DNA of 64,000 nt from Chitinophagales bacterium (GTDB lineage: Bacteria > Bacteroidota > Bacteroidia > Chitinophagales > Saprospiraceae). The translations under genes and the position numbers were made by a program. The notes beneath the pieces are model-generated. The model did no database searches. It was not told where the DNA came from and saw only the letters and a program-made list of their open reading frames with translations. The DNA lies in NCBI GenBank assembly GCA_013299105.1, contig JAAFJY010000021.1, positions 62,001-126,000 on the forward strand, given 5' to 3'. Shown here one piece after another: positions 47,282 to 56,593 of this stretch; within the stretch, counting starts at the first letter, position 1, and every line of letters starts with the position of its first letter.

Positions 47282-49974
47282 TTTTCTAAAAACTTGCGCA
47301 GCACATATTGCAAAATGCCGCCGTGTTTGTAGTATTCGATTTCGATCTCGCTGTCGAGACGACAAATGACTTTGAATTCAATGGTCTCTCCACTTACCTT
47401 GGTGGCTTTCACGGTCAAATCCTGGTTGGGTTTCAGGCCCGCTTCAATGCCTGCGATTTCGAAGACCTCGCTGCCGCTTAGGCCCAAGCTGATGGCGCTT
47501 TCACCTGGTTTGAACTGGAGTGGCAGTACACCCATACCCGCCAGGTTGCTGCGGTGGATGCGCTCATAGGTTTCGGCGATCACGGTTTTGATGCCCAAGA
47601 GGAAAGTGCCCTTGGCAGCCCAGTCGCGGGAAGAACCGCTGCCGTATTCCTTGCCGGCCAAGATCAAAGTAGGAATATTGGCGGCTTTGTATTGGGTCGC
47701 GGCTTCAAAAATCGTGGTTTCTTCACCCGTTGGCAGGTAAGTGGTAAAGCCGCCTTCCTTGCTGGCCAGGCGGTTTTTGATGCGCACGTTGGCAAAAGTG
47801 CCCCGGATCATCACCTCGTCGTGCCCCCGACGTGAGCCATATGAGTTGAAGTCAGCGGGTTCCACGCCCCGGCTTTTGAGGTATTTTCCTGCCGGAGTAC
47901 CTTCTTTGAAGTTGCCAGCTGGTGAAATGTGGTCGGTGGTAATGGAATCGCCCAAAACCAGGATCGCTCTGGCCTCGCGGATGTCCTCCATCTTGCGCAG
48001 CTCGGTGGGCAGGTTGTGAAAGAAAGGGGCTTCCTTGATGTAGGTCGAAGACTCGTCCCACTGGAACAACTGTCCGGTTGGGGCGGTCAATTCCTGCCAT
48101 TGCTCGTTGCCCTCAAAGATTTCGCCGTAGTTTTTGGCGTAGTCTTCCGACTTGGTGACGCGGCCTACGGTGGCTTTGATCTCTTCGGTGCTGGGCCAAA
48201 TGTCTTTCAAGAAAACGGGCTGGTCATTGGGATCGTAGCCCACGGGTTCTTCGTCGAAGTTGATGTCCACGCGGCCAGCCAAGGCAAAAGCCACCACCAG
48301 CATGGGCGACATGAGGTAGTTCAACTTGATCTGATTGTGGATGCGGGCTTCAAAGTTGCGGTTGCCCGACAGGACGGAGGCCACCACCAGGTCATTTTCG
48401 TCGATGGCATTGGCAATGGGTGGATTCAAAGGCCCCGAGTTGCCAATGCAAGTGGTACAACCATAGCCCACGACGTGGAATTTCAAAGCTTCCAGTGATT
48501 CCAACACATCGGCCCGGACCAAGTAATCGGTTACTACTTTTGAACCGGGTGCCAAGCTTGTTTTTACCCAGGGTTTGGTGTTCAAACCCCGCTCCACGGC
48601 CTTGCGGGCCAGCAGACCTGCGCCTACCATCACGTCGGGGTTGGAGGTATTGGTGCAACTGGTAATCGATGCAATGACCACCGAACCATCGCCCAATGGA
48701 TACTTACTGCCAGGAGCATTCACCTCGGTAGTGCGCAGGGTGCCGTTGGGTGGTGCAGATTTGCGCTCGGCAGCGGGCACGTAACTGCGCTGGTAGGTTT
48801 TGTCCAGAATACCGCTGAAGGAGTTTTTGATGTCACTCAGCAGTACCTTGTCTTGTGGGCGACTGGGGCCAGCCAGCGTCGGCTGCACGGTGCTCAAGTC
48901 TAGTTCCAAGACATGGCTGTACTGAATAGCGTCTTCGTTTTCGCGCCACATCAGGTTGGCCTTGCAATAGCGTTCTACCAGGTCCACCAGTTCGGCGGGG
49001 CGGTTGGAGGCGCGCATATAATCGAGGGTACGACCGTCGATGGGGAAGAAAGAAACGGTGCAACCAAATTCAGGGGACATGTTGCCAATGGTAGCGCGGT
49101 CAGGCACGGAAAGGTTGTCGAGGCCAGGACCAAAAACTTCCACAAACTTGTTTACCACCCCAAACTTACGCAGCAAATTGGCGATGGTCAACACCATGTC
49201 GGTAGCTGTGGTGCCTGGCTGGAGTTTGCCCGTCAATCTGAGGCCAATAACCTCAGGCAAAAGGAAAAACAAGGGTTGGCCCAGCAGCGCAGCTTCTGCT
49301 TCGATGCCACCTACGCCCCAACCAATCACCCCAATCCCATTGACCATTGGCGTGTGCGAGTCGGTACCCACTAGGGTGTCAGGAAAGAGTTTGCCATCGC
49401 GGGCGATCACCGCTTGGGCCAGGTACTCGAGGTTGACTTGGTGGCAGATGCCCATGCCCGGGGGCACAACGGTAAAGTTGCGGAAGGCTTTTTGGGCCCA
49501 TTTCAGCAATTGGTAGCGCTCGCTGTTGCGCTCGTATTCGATGTCAACGTTTTTGTCGTAGGCGTAATCGGTACCAAAATATTCAATCACCACCGAGTGG
49601 TCGATCACCAAATCTACGGGGATGAGGGGGTTGATTTTTTCAGGATCGCCACCTTTACGGGCATATTCGGCCCGGATTGAAGCAATATCCACTACCGCAG
49701 GCACTCCGGTGAAGTCCTGCATCAGAACCCTTGCGGGCATGTAGGGGATTTCTTTTTCAACTGGCTTTGGTGTCCAATTCAGGATGGTGTCGATGTGCTC
49801 ATCGGTGATGGCAAAACCATCGTAGTTGCGCAGGGCATTTTCCAATAAAACGCGGATTGAAAAGGGCAGTTTGGACACTTTTCCGGTGGCTGCTTCTACG
49901 CTTTTGAGGTCATAATAAACCTGGTCTTGGCCCTGATAGGGTAGGGTTTTCTCAATGCGAAATGGATTAGACAT
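47272..49974 (-). CDS. acnA: Aconitate hydratase (AcnA/IRP type)
   Basis: 900 residues; interconverts citrate and isocitrate. The Fe-S cluster ligands are in ASITSCTNTSNPDVMVGAGL (first Cys) and VVGYGCTTCIGNSGPL (Cys pair). LVGTDSHTPMVNGIGVIGWG, then GSSRDWAAKGTFLLGIKTVI and RIHRSNLAGMGVLPL (swivel-domain substrate residues) are all intact. The length equals the bacterial AcnA standard. The C-terminal Arg-Ala and the stop are read from the end of element B5, so the original end was probably replaced by the insertion. Confidence 0.95.
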   Translation of the reverse strand: MSNPFRIEKTLPYQGQDQVYYDLKSVEAATGKVSKLPFSIRVLLENALRNYDGFAITDEHIDTILNWTPKPVEKEIPYMPARVLMQDFTGVPAVVDIASIRAEYARKGGDPEKINPLIPVDLVIDHSVVIEYFGTDYAYDKNVDIEYERNSERYQLLKWAQKAFRNFTVVPPGMGICHQVNLEYLAQAVIARDGKLFPDTLVGTDSHTPMVNGIGVIGWGVGGIEAEAALLGQPLFFLLPEVIGLRLTGKLQPGTTATDMVLTIANLLRKFGVVNKFVEVFGPGLDNLSVPDRATIGNMSPEFGCTVSFFPIDGRTLDYMRASNRPAELVDLVERYCKANLMWRENEDAIQYSHVLELDLSTVQPTLAGPSRPQDKVLLSDIKNSFSGILDKTYQRSYVPAAERKSAPPNGTLRTTEVNAPGSKYPLGDGSVVIASITSCTNTSNPDVMVGAGLLARKAVERGLNTKPWVKTSLAPGSKVVTDYLVRADVLESLEALKFHVVGYGCTTCIGNSGPLNPPIANAIDENDLVVASVLSGNRNFEARIHNQIKLNYLMSPMLVVAFALAGRVDINFDEEPVGYDPNDQPVFLKDIWPSTEEIKATVGRVTKSEDYAKNYGEIFEGNEQWQELTAPTGQLFQWDESSTYIKEAPFFHNLPTELRKMEDIREARAILVLGDSITTDHISPAGNFKEGTPAGKYLKSRGVEPADFNSYGSRRGHDEVMIRGTFANVRIKNRLASKEGGFTTYLPTGEETTIFEAATQYKAANIPTLILAGKEYGSGSSRDWAAKGTFLLGIKTVIAETYERIHRSNLAGMGVLPLQFKPGESAISLGLSGSEVFEIAGIEAGLKPNQDLTVKATKVSGETIEFKVICRLDSEIEIEYYKHGGILQYVLRKFLEKRA

Positions 49975-50179
49975 ACTGGTGAATTTTGGAATGTAGGCAC
50001 TGTGCCTGTGGTGCTGTATGTTGTAACCTGCACAAACTCAAAAAGGTTTGCGCCAAGCTGGTTTTTGCATAAACTTTCACCACTTTTACAAAGTAAGGAT
50101 TTACATGATTTTAAGCCAAAGCCGATCGAAGTTTTTTTTGTTAAAATAACGTGAGTTCTGGTTTGTTCAGCATGTTTTT

Positions 50180-50231
50180 TTGACATACGATAGACAACAT
50201 AAGACATACAACATATGATTTTGGGGCTCGC
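50180..50231. repeat. GTATGTC heptamer array D4 (inverted)
   Basis: TGACATACGATAGACAACAT then AAGACATACAACATATGATT and TTGGGGCTCG: complement of lead-in plus five heptamer units as in D2. It lies 206 bp upstream of acnA on the minus strand. The gap 49975-50680 otherwise holds element A8. Confidence 0.8.
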
Positions 50232-50399
50232 TGGGGAAATTTGTCCTATTTTAGGTTCTCATTTGCACGGTTTGAGATTTTTGAAATTTAAAATTTATGA
50301 GTCATTGCCAGTTTTCTGGAATGAATCCTTGAAAAAAAAGCTCTTTTACTCAGCATTCACATTAAAATACCAAACCAGTTTCAGCACCAAGTGCATTAA

Positions 50400-50612
50400 G
50401 GGGTGGCGAAAGAATAAGCGATTAAAATTGCAGATAAAATTGGCAAGGGCAAATTTTAAGTTAAACTGGGTCAACATCATGCTGGAAATCAGTGAAAATC
50501 CGTTGAATCCGTTTCATCCGTGTTCCCATCCCGCGTCAGCGGGGCAAAAAACATGTGGCTACTGCGGAGCAACGAAGTTGCAAGTTGGAAAGGTTTATTT
50601 GTGACTCATTAC
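50400..50612 (+). mobile_element. MITE-like element, family A/A-variant hybrid, copy 8
   Basis: 213 bp, TAA on both sides (50397-50399, 50613-50615). The left end (GGGGTGGCGAAAGAATAAGC) is that of the variant at 56594, while the right end (GGTTTATTTGTGACTCATTAC, last 20 bases) is standard family A. Interior core GTCAACATCATGCTGGAAAT. Confidence 0.8.
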
Positions 50613-50680
50613 TAAAATTCAGCTTTTTCACCCAAAATGTACCTGGCCTGAATTATTCAGCTTACTTTAGGCACAAATTT

Positions 50681-51421
50681 ATGTTGCCTATGCACCGCGA
50701 AATTCACCAATGGTACAGCCCCAGTCTCAACAAGCACATGGAAATTGCCATGTACGGGCATTATGGAACGGCCCTCTTGTTGTTGCCGACTGCCGCTGCT
50801 GACTACCTCGAATACGAGCGTTTTCACCTCATCGACGCCATTCAACCCCATATTGACGCGGGCAAATTCAAGGTTTTTTCCATCAACAGCATCAACTCTG
50901 AGGCTTGGTTGAACAACCACATGGAGCCTCGGCACAAGGCCATCCGCCACCAGCAATTCAACAGTTATGTCGAAAATGAAGTGGCCCCGTTTATTCGCAC
51001 CCACACCAGTGGAGACACTCCCATCATTTTGTCGGGTGCTTCTTTGGGGGCTTTGCATTCAGCCAATTTGTATTTCCGGCGGCCCGATTTGTTCCAGGGG
51101 GTGATTGCCATGTCAGGGGTTTACGACCTAACGGCTTACACCAAGGGCTACTACGATGAAGATGTGTATTTCAACTCTCCTTGTCACTATTTGCCCAATA
51201 TCCAGGAGGGGCACTTGCTGAATTTGATGCGCTCTTCGGGCCATATCCACTTGCTCAGCGGTTCGGGGGCTTATGAAGATCCCGAGGCCAGCCGCAACCT
51301 TTCGAGCATCCTGCACAGCAAGGGCATTCCGCACGAACTCGACATTTGGGGCCCTGACATGCGCCATGACTGGCCAACCTGGCGGGCGATGTTGCCATTT
51401 TATCTAGAGAGCCGGTTTTGA
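50681..51421 (+). CDS. Putative esterase (alpha/beta hydrolase)
   Basis: 246 residues from ATG 50681 (MLPMHREIHQWYSPSLNKHM). The frame can be read back to 50555, but that part lies in element A8. LSGASLGALHSANLYFRRPD holds the nucleophile elbow G-A-S-L-G, and PDMRHDWPTWRAMLPFYL the catalytic His; an Asp would lie near GSGAYEDPEA. It resembles the EstD/trehalose-mycolyltransferase-like esterase family. No signal peptide, so it is cytoplasmic. Substrate unknown. Confidence 0.8.
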   Translation: MLPMHREIHQWYSPSLNKHMEIAMYGHYGTALLLLPTAAADYLEYERFHLIDAIQPHIDAGKFKVFSINSINSEAWLNNHMEPRHKAIRHQQFNSYVENEVAPFIRTHTSGDTPIILSGASLGALHSANLYFRRPDLFQGVIAMSGVYDLTAYTKGYYDEDVYFNSPCHYLPNIQEGHLLNLMRSSGHIHLLSGSGAYEDPEASRNLSSILHSKGIPHELDIWGPDMRHDWPTWRAMLPFYLESRF

Positions 51422-51480
51422 AGATTCTTGATTGACTTTTTGCTGGAAAAAAGCTAATTTGCAGATCAAATGCATCAAAT

Positions 51481-51768
51481 ATGACCATAGAAGCCAGGAA
51501 ATTGATGGTTATCAATAAAATCCTTAGTCTTGAGGACGAATCGACTTTGAATAATGTTGAGGATTGTCTAAGCATTGAAATCCTTGATGAGGGATCGAGT
51601 GATGAACTCCAGAATTTGTTTAAACCAGTTAACTCAAGGTTTGATTTGGATGAAATTATTGAACAACAGGGCTATGAACCTGTTGACAAAGCTGAATTTG
51701 ATCGGCTGATCAATGAGATAAACATTCAAGAGCCAGTTGAAGAATTACTGGCCATGCTGACGAAATGA
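51481..51768 (+). CDS. Antitoxin of a PIN-domain toxin pair
   Basis: 95 residues, acidic. The N-terminal helix-rich segment (EARKLMVINKILSLEDESTL) is like many Bacteroidota antitoxins, and the C-terminal part (NEINIQEPVEELLAMLTK) would wrap the toxin. The ATGA overlap with the PIN gene supports a toxin-antitoxin pair. No classical DNA-binding fold is evident by eye. Confidence 0.7.
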   Translation: MTIEARKLMVINKILSLEDESTLNNVEDCLSIEILDEGSSDELQNLFKPVNSRFDLDEIIEQQGYEPVDKAEFDRLINEINIQEPVEELLAMLTK

Positions 51769-52202
51769 ATATTTTATTGGATACCAATGTTTTGATCCTT
51801 CTGCTTCGTAATGGGGAAGCAAAAGAACAAATTGAGCAAAAATTTGGACTTTTCGATCCAATGAATCGCCCAATGATCTCTATTGTAAGTATGGGCGAAA
51901 TAAAGTCATTAGCTATTCGTAATAAATGGGGAATTAAACGATTGGAGCTAATTGAAACAATACTGAAAAAGTTAGTTGTAATTAATGTTGCTTACCTTCC
52001 ATTGATAGAAAAATACGCTGAAATTGATAACTTCAGCCAAGGCACATTACCTGATAAACCTTTAGGGTTGTCAGCGAGGAATATGGGTAAAAATGATTTG
52101 TGGATTGCGGCAACAGCTGCTATCAGCAATGCTACTCTGATTACAACCGATAATGATTTTGATCACCTTAATGGACACTTTTTTAAGCTAGAAAAGGTAT
52201 AA
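51765..52202 (+). CDS. PIN-domain ribonuclease toxin (VapC-like)
   Basis: 145 residues. The four acidic PIN residues are seen: LLDTNVLILLL (Asp), VSMGEIKSLA (Glu), KNDLWIAATAA (Asp) and ITTDNDFDHL (Asp). VapC toxins cut tRNA or rRNA and stop growth until the antitoxin is restored. ATG overlaps the antitoxin stop by 4 bp. AT-richer than its neighbours, fitting horizontal gain. Confidence 0.88.
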   Translation: MNILLDTNVLILLLRNGEAKEQIEQKFGLFDPMNRPMISIVSMGEIKSLAIRNKWGIKRLELIETILKKLVVINVAYLPLIEKYAEIDNFSQGTLPDKPLGLSARNMGKNDLWIAATAAISNATLITTDNDFDHLNGHFFKLEKV

Positions 52203-52233
52203 TTTTCATCCTGTAATTCATTCTAACCCAAAC

Positions 52234-52650
52234 ATGAACCTACTCATCATCAACGGACCCAACCTCAACCTGCTTGGCAAGCGAGAACCAAGCATCTATG
52301 GCTCGCAGACCTTTGAGGAGTACTTCGAAAGCCTGAAAGCGGCTTACCCGCAAGTCAATTTGCACTATTTTCAAAGCAACCACGAGGGCGCTTTGATTGA
52401 TAAAATCCACGAAGTAGGCTTTACTTTTGAGGGCATCATCATCAATGCTGGGGCTTATACCCATACTTCGATTGCCATTGCCGACGCCATTGGGGCCATT
52501 ACCACGCCCGTGATTGAGGTACACATTTCCAATATCCACGCCCGCGAGGCGTTTCGGCACCATTCATACCTGGGGGCCAAGTGTGTAGGCAGCATTGTGG
52601 GCCTGGGCTTGAAGGGATACCGCTTGGCTGTGGAGTATTTTGTGGGCTGA
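52234..52650 (+). CDS. aroQ: Type II 3-dehydroquinate dehydratase
   Basis: 138 residues; third step of the shikimate pathway. LLIINGPNLNLLGKREPSIY (with the catalytic Arg/Tyr loop), YFQSNHEGALIDKIHE, IIINAGAYTHTSIAIADAI and VEVHISNIHAREAFRHHSYL match type II dodecameric enzymes completely. The start ATG 52234 is conserved. No other aro gene is next to it. Confidence 0.96.
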   Translation: MNLLIINGPNLNLLGKREPSIYGSQTFEEYFESLKAAYPQVNLHYFQSNHEGALIDKIHEVGFTFEGIIINAGAYTHTSIAIADAIGAITTPVIEVHISNIHAREAFRHHSYLGAKCVGSIVGLGLKGYRLAVEYFVG

Positions 52651-52774
52651 AACCCGCCCATTTGCCCCTTTCCACCTAAAAAACGCCTGCTTTGGTCTTT
52701 TTTTCTGGCGTTAGTCTTTAAACCTTTGTACCTTAGAGGCGTCTTTTATCAGCAGACTTGCTTAATGGTTTAGC

Positions 52775-52800
52775 TTTTGAACCATGTGTTTGGTTCAAAG
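52775..52800 (+). promoter_or_regulatory. Stem-loop in the leader of tatA
   Basis: TTTTGAACC and GGTTCAAAG pair around ATGTGTTT, 138 bp before the tatA ATG. Upstream TTTGTACCTTAGAG (52725-52740) contains TACCTTAG, close to the -7 consensus, giving a leader of about 190 nt. No gene is visible in 52651-52937. Confidence 0.35.
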
Positions 52801-52937
52801 GTTTCAATAGTAGCGGGTGAAGGACATTGAAGGTACACCAGGAGCGAAGGTGCTTTTTATCCAGGCGTAAAGACTGATTTTTACCGCCGAAAACAAGTGC
52901 TCAAGCTTTAGTTTTTATCAAAATAAAAAAAACAGTC

Positions 52938-53150
52938 ATGGAAAATATGCTGTTAATCTTTGCATTGGGCGGATCGGAGATCCTGTTGATTTTCGGTGCC
53001 GTGCTGCTGTTGTTTGGTGGTAAGAAAATTCCTGAGCTGATGCGGGGCGTTGGCAAGGGCATCCGTGAATTCAACAATGCCCGTTCAACCATCGAAACCG
53101 AGTTAAAAGAAGGTATGCGCGAAGAAGAGAAAAAAATCCAGAATCCGTAA
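52938..53150 (+). CDS. tatA: Twin-arginine translocase subunit TatA/E
   Basis: 70 residues. One N-terminal membrane helix ([20 protein letters not shown]), the [20 protein letters not shown] hinge and amphipathic helix with the conserved F-G and P, and a charged tail. It forms the pore for folded Tat substrates in the inner membrane. tatC is not in the window. Confidence 0.93.
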   Translation: MENMLLIFALGGSEILLIFGAVLLLFGGKKIPELMRGVGKGIREFNNARSTIETELKEGMREEEKKIQNP

Positions 53151-53352
53151 TGGAGTTGAAGGGTTGAAAAGTCGAAAAGATGGACGCTAAATCATGCCAA
53201 TTGCAGCACCAAAAGTCGCCATTTTGAGTGCTCAATACAGCTCGAAAACATCTTTTTTCTCTATCGCAAAAAACCGGGTTGCAGATCAAATGGTCCGCAA
53301 CCCTGTCTTTTTTGTGGCTCTTTTCAACCTGTCAACGCTAAACTTTTCAACT

Positions 53353-54354
53353 CTATTTCCCTCCCGTCTTCACCCGCACCCGCATCAACTGGTTGTTGGC
53401 GGTCATGTACAGGGTTTTGCCGTCTGCATCTCCCCAGCCACAGTTTGCAGTGGGTTCGCCAGTGTCGATGCGGCCTAAGAGTTTGCCCTGGGGGGAGATG
53501 ATCAATACGCCACCGGGGCCCGTCGAAAAGACATTACCCAGGTCGTCCGTCCGTAATCCATCAGGCAAGCCTGGTAGCTTTTCTTTGAACAAGGCGCTGG
53601 CGTCATAAAACACCCTTCCAGCTGTCGGGCGGCCTTTGCCATCCAATGTATAAGCCATGATCACCGGCTGGTCGGGGTCACTTTGGGCTACGTATAAGGT
53701 TTTTTGATCGGGCGAGAGGGTCACACCATTGGGGCGGGTCAAGTCCTTGATCACCAGGCTCGTATTGCCTTTGGTGTCAAGCATATACACCCCAAATACG
53801 TTGGTTTCTCGGCTGGGGTCTTTCTCGTATTTGGGCAGGCCGTAGGGTGGGTCGGTGAAGTAATAAGTGCCGTTGCTGTGTTGGGTCACGTCATTGGGGC
53901 TGTTGAAACGCTGGCCCTTGCAATGGTCCGTAAGGGTGCGTTTGCCCCCACCTTGTAGGGGCATGACCGATAGGCGGCGGTCGCCGTGTTCGCAGCTCAC
54001 GAGCTCTCCCTTGTTGTTGATCAAAAGGCCATTACTGCCGGGTTCGTTGCTGTAAGGCATGCGGCCCGTGTACCCTGATGGGGTCAAGAACTCGCTTAGA
54101 CCTTGGCCGTCTTTCCATTTGAAGACTTTGTTTTGGGGTACATCCGAGAAAAGCAGATAGCCGCCGTCTTTTACCCAGGCTGGCCCTTCACTCCAACGAA
54201 ACCCTTCGGCCAAAACCTCTATTTTGGCGTCGGTATCAATGATTTGAGCCAGCTCAGGGCTGTTGACTACAATTTTCCCGGTGGTGCGCAGCACTTGTGC
54301 TTGACAAAGGCTAAAAAAGAGCAAAAAGCAAAGCAGTGAAGGAATGGATTTCAT
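53353..54354 (-). CDS. Exported SMP-30/gluconolactonase-like beta-propeller protein
   Basis: 333 residues from ATG 54354 (MKSIPSLLCFLLFFSLCQAQ); ATG 54360 is an alternative. The signal peptide indicates export. EGFRWSEGPAWVKDGGYLLF carries the metal-binding Glu, NSPNDVTQHSNGTYYFTDPP and LTRPNGVTLSPDQKTLYVAQ carry the metal Asn/Asp, and LPDGLRTDDLGNVF carries the last Asp. The family hydrolyses lactones with Ca/Zn. TATCTTTC at 54390-54397 (minus) may be its -7 box. Possible link to sugar-acid use (gnd/gntP), but they are not adjacent. Confidence 0.88.
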   Translation of the reverse strand: MKSIPSLLCFLLFFSLCQAQVLRTTGKIVVNSPELAQIIDTDAKIEVLAEGFRWSEGPAWVKDGGYLLFSDVPQNKVFKWKDGQGLSEFLTPSGYTGRMPYSNEPGSNGLLINNKGELVSCEHGDRRLSVMPLQGGGKRTLTDHCKGQRFNSPNDVTQHSNGTYYFTDPPYGLPKYEKDPSRETNVFGVYMLDTKGNTSLVIKDLTRPNGVTLSPDQKTLYVAQSDPDQPVIMAYTLDGKGRPTAGRVFYDASALFKEKLPGLPDGLRTDDLGNVFSTGPGGVLIISPQGKLLGRIDTGEPTANCGWGDADGKTLYMTANNQLMRVRVKTGGK

Positions 54355-54429
54355 TGACATGTGTTTGTAAAAGTTTAGCACGGTTTTCCGAAAGATAATG
54401 AACATGTGCGAAATAAATTGGTATAGTAA

Positions 54430-54563
54430 GTATTTGAGCTAAAATAAAATGGACTTATTTACTTTTGAGAGGTAGCAAAAAAAGAACACAACTTACTTAC
54501 GGTTAGTCACTTATCTTTTTTCACTACCCCCCAAATCCGTTCACCTTATTTTTTTACGCTCCT
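54430..54563 (-). mobile_element. MITE-like element, family B, copy 6
   Basis: 134 bp; GTATTTGAGCTAAAATAAAA to TTATTTTTTTACGCTCCT, flanked by TAA (54427-54429, 54564-54566). Uninterrupted. Confidence 0.9.
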
Positions 54564-54703
54564 TAAAGGATCAAAAAACAAAACTTATCAATTTTTCATA
54601 AATGCTCGATGTAAACAAGAACTGGCAACATTACCAGTATGAATTTTTTGTTTAAACCAGAATTTGAAAGAATGGTGGAATGAGCCCGCTTCTTGGTCTA
54701 GGA

Positions 54704-54743
54704 CGAGCAACGAAGTTGCGAAATGGTATGATTTATTTGTGGT
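54704..54743 (+). mobile_element. Decayed right end of a family A element
   Basis: GAGCAACGAAGTTGCGAAAT then GGTATGATTTATTTGTGG resemble the A right terminus (GCAACGCAGTTGCGATTTGG then AAGGTTTATTCGTGG). The left end is not found. The rest of 54567-55101 has no recognisable gene. Confidence 0.45.
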
Positions 54744-55101
54744 AAAAGCTTCCCCTGCTCACAATTCGACTCCCAAAGGCCGCTTTTCTGTGTTGCTGAG
54801 ATTTAATTCAGCACACCGCCCTTCGCCTCTTTTTGTGAAGGCTACACCGGCTATCCGCGCTAAAAGAAGGTTCGGCTGACGAAAAACCATCATCTTTTTT
54901 GGCCCTAAACTGCGTGGCTAAGTCTTCACCTTCAACCAAGAATTTGAAAATATAATGTTGAATTATTCACAGGTCAATTTTATTTCCCACTTTTTTTCAC
55001 CCAAAGCCCTTTCGTTTAAAACTATCTGCCTACTCAACCGTTTTCCTAATCTGTATCCAGCAAAGGACACAACCCAAACCACGCAAATACACACAGCCAG
55101 C

Positions 55102-56586
55102 ATGAACTCCATTGCTACTCTGGGCGCGCTCAAAGCCAGCGGTTATAAGCCCAAATCGGTTAAAGACGAACTTCGCGCCAATCTGATCAAAAAGCTCCAG
55201 CAAAAAGAGAATATCTTCCCAGGCATCCTGGGTTTCGAGGATACGGTTTTGCCCGATATTGAAAGGGCTGTACTTTCCCGCCACAATATCTTGTTGTTGG
55301 GTTTGCGTGGACAAGCCAAAACTCGATTGGCGCGCTTGCTCACCCACTTGTTGGACGAATACATCCCCGTAGTGGCTGGCAGCGAACTCAACGACGACCC
55401 GCTCGAACCCATTTCTCGCTACTCCATCGACCTGATTGCAGAAAAGGGCGACGACACCCCCATCACCTGGATGCACCGCGACGAGCGATATGTAGAAAAA
55501 CTGGCTACACCCGATGTAAGCGTGGCTGACTTGATTGGCGATGTGGACCCCATCAAAGCGGCTACCCAAAAAATGGCTTATTCCGATGAACGTGTGATCC
55601 ACTTTGGCCTGGTGCCGCGTGCCCACCGCTGTATTTTTGTGATCAACGAGTTGCCCGACTTGCAAGCGCGTATCCAAGTATCCTTGTTCAATATTTTGCA
55701 GGAAGGCGACATTCAAATTCGGGGCTTCAAGCTGCGTTTGCCTTTGGACATCCAATTTTTGTTCACTGCCAACCCTGAGGATTACACCAACCGGGGCAGC
55801 ATCATCACCCCACTCAAGGACCGGATCGAAAGCCAAATCCTGACCCACTACCCCAAAACCATCGAGATTGCCCGCCGCATCACGCAGCAAGAGGCCGATC
55901 TTACGCCAGAGCAGCGCAAGGCTGTCGAAGTACCCGATTTGCTGCAAATTGCCTTGGAACAAATCGCTTTTGAAGCCCGTGAAAGCGAATACGTGGATTC
56001 AAAAAGTGGGGTTTCTGCCCGTTTGACCATTTCGGGTTACGAAAACTTGGTCAGCACTGCCGAGCGCCGCTTGCTCATCAACCGCGAAAAGAAAACCGTG
56101 GCTCGCCTCACCGACTTCTGGGGCGTAGTGCCTGCGGTGACGGGTAAAGTGGAGTTGGTGTACGAAGGCGAACAAGAAGGCCCTTACCTGGTGGCCATCA
56201 ACCTGATGGGTAAAACCTTCAAAAAGCTATTCCTGAGTCACTTCCCAGACCCTGACAAACTGCGAAAAGGCCAGGAACGCGATCCTTACGGCACCATTCG
56301 TGCCTGGTTCAGCGGTGGCAATGGCGTGAACCTGCTCAATGACATGAGCGACAAAGATTTCCGAGAAGCCATTGACAAAGTAGCTGGCCTGCGCAAATTG
56401 GTCGAAAGCCACCTGAACGTATCTGGCGACGATCTTTATACCTACATGGAACTGGTGCTGCATGGCCTGGCCGAATGCCAGATGATCAGCAAGGACATGG
56501 TGGAGGCCAAAATGACTTTCCGTGATACCCTGGCCGATATGCTGAGTGATGACGACGATCTGTTTGGGGACGATGATTTGAATTGA
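55102..56586 (+). CDS. MoxR/magnesium-chelatase-like AAA+ ATPase
   Basis: 494 residues from ATG 55102 (MNSIATLGALKASGYKPKSV); 49 upstream codons in frame are AT-rich and not conserved. AAA+ core: LLLGLRGQAKTRLARLL (Walker A variant GxxGxxKT), VADLIGDVDPIKAA, RCIFVINELPDLQARIQVSL (Walker B-like with INE) and LFTANPEDYTNRGSIITPLK (sensor 1/arginine region). A C-terminal acidic tail (DDDDLFGDDDLN) ends the protein. Relatives usually work with a VWA protein; none lies next to it. Client unknown. Confidence 0.88.
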   Translation: MNSIATLGALKASGYKPKSVKDELRANLIKKLQQKENIFPGILGFEDTVLPDIERAVLSRHNILLLGLRGQAKTRLARLLTHLLDEYIPVVAGSELNDDPLEPISRYSIDLIAEKGDDTPITWMHRDERYVEKLATPDVSVADLIGDVDPIKAATQKMAYSDERVIHFGLVPRAHRCIFVINELPDLQARIQVSLFNILQEGDIQIRGFKLRLPLDIQFLFTANPEDYTNRGSIITPLKDRIESQILTHYPKTIEIARRITQQEADLTPEQRKAVEVPDLLQIALEQIAFEARESEYVDSKSGVSARLTISGYENLVSTAERRLLINREKKTVARLTDFWGVVPAVTGKVELVYEGEQEGPYLVAINLMGKTFKKLFLSHFPDPDKLRKGQERDPYGTIRAWFSGGNGVNLLNDMSDKDFREAIDKVAGLRKLVESHLNVSGDDLYTYMELVLHGLAECQMISKDMVEAKMTFRDTLADMLSDDDDLFGDDDLN

Positions 56587-56593
56587 GGGTTTA

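Noticed and set aside
50555-50680. N-terminal extension of the esterase
   Set aside because: Read from element A8 sequence; homologous length and upstream -7-like TACTTTAG favour ATG 50681.
54664-54879. 71-residue ORF before the MoxR-type gene
   Set aside because: TTG start, no family likeness, and its middle is a decayed A-element end.
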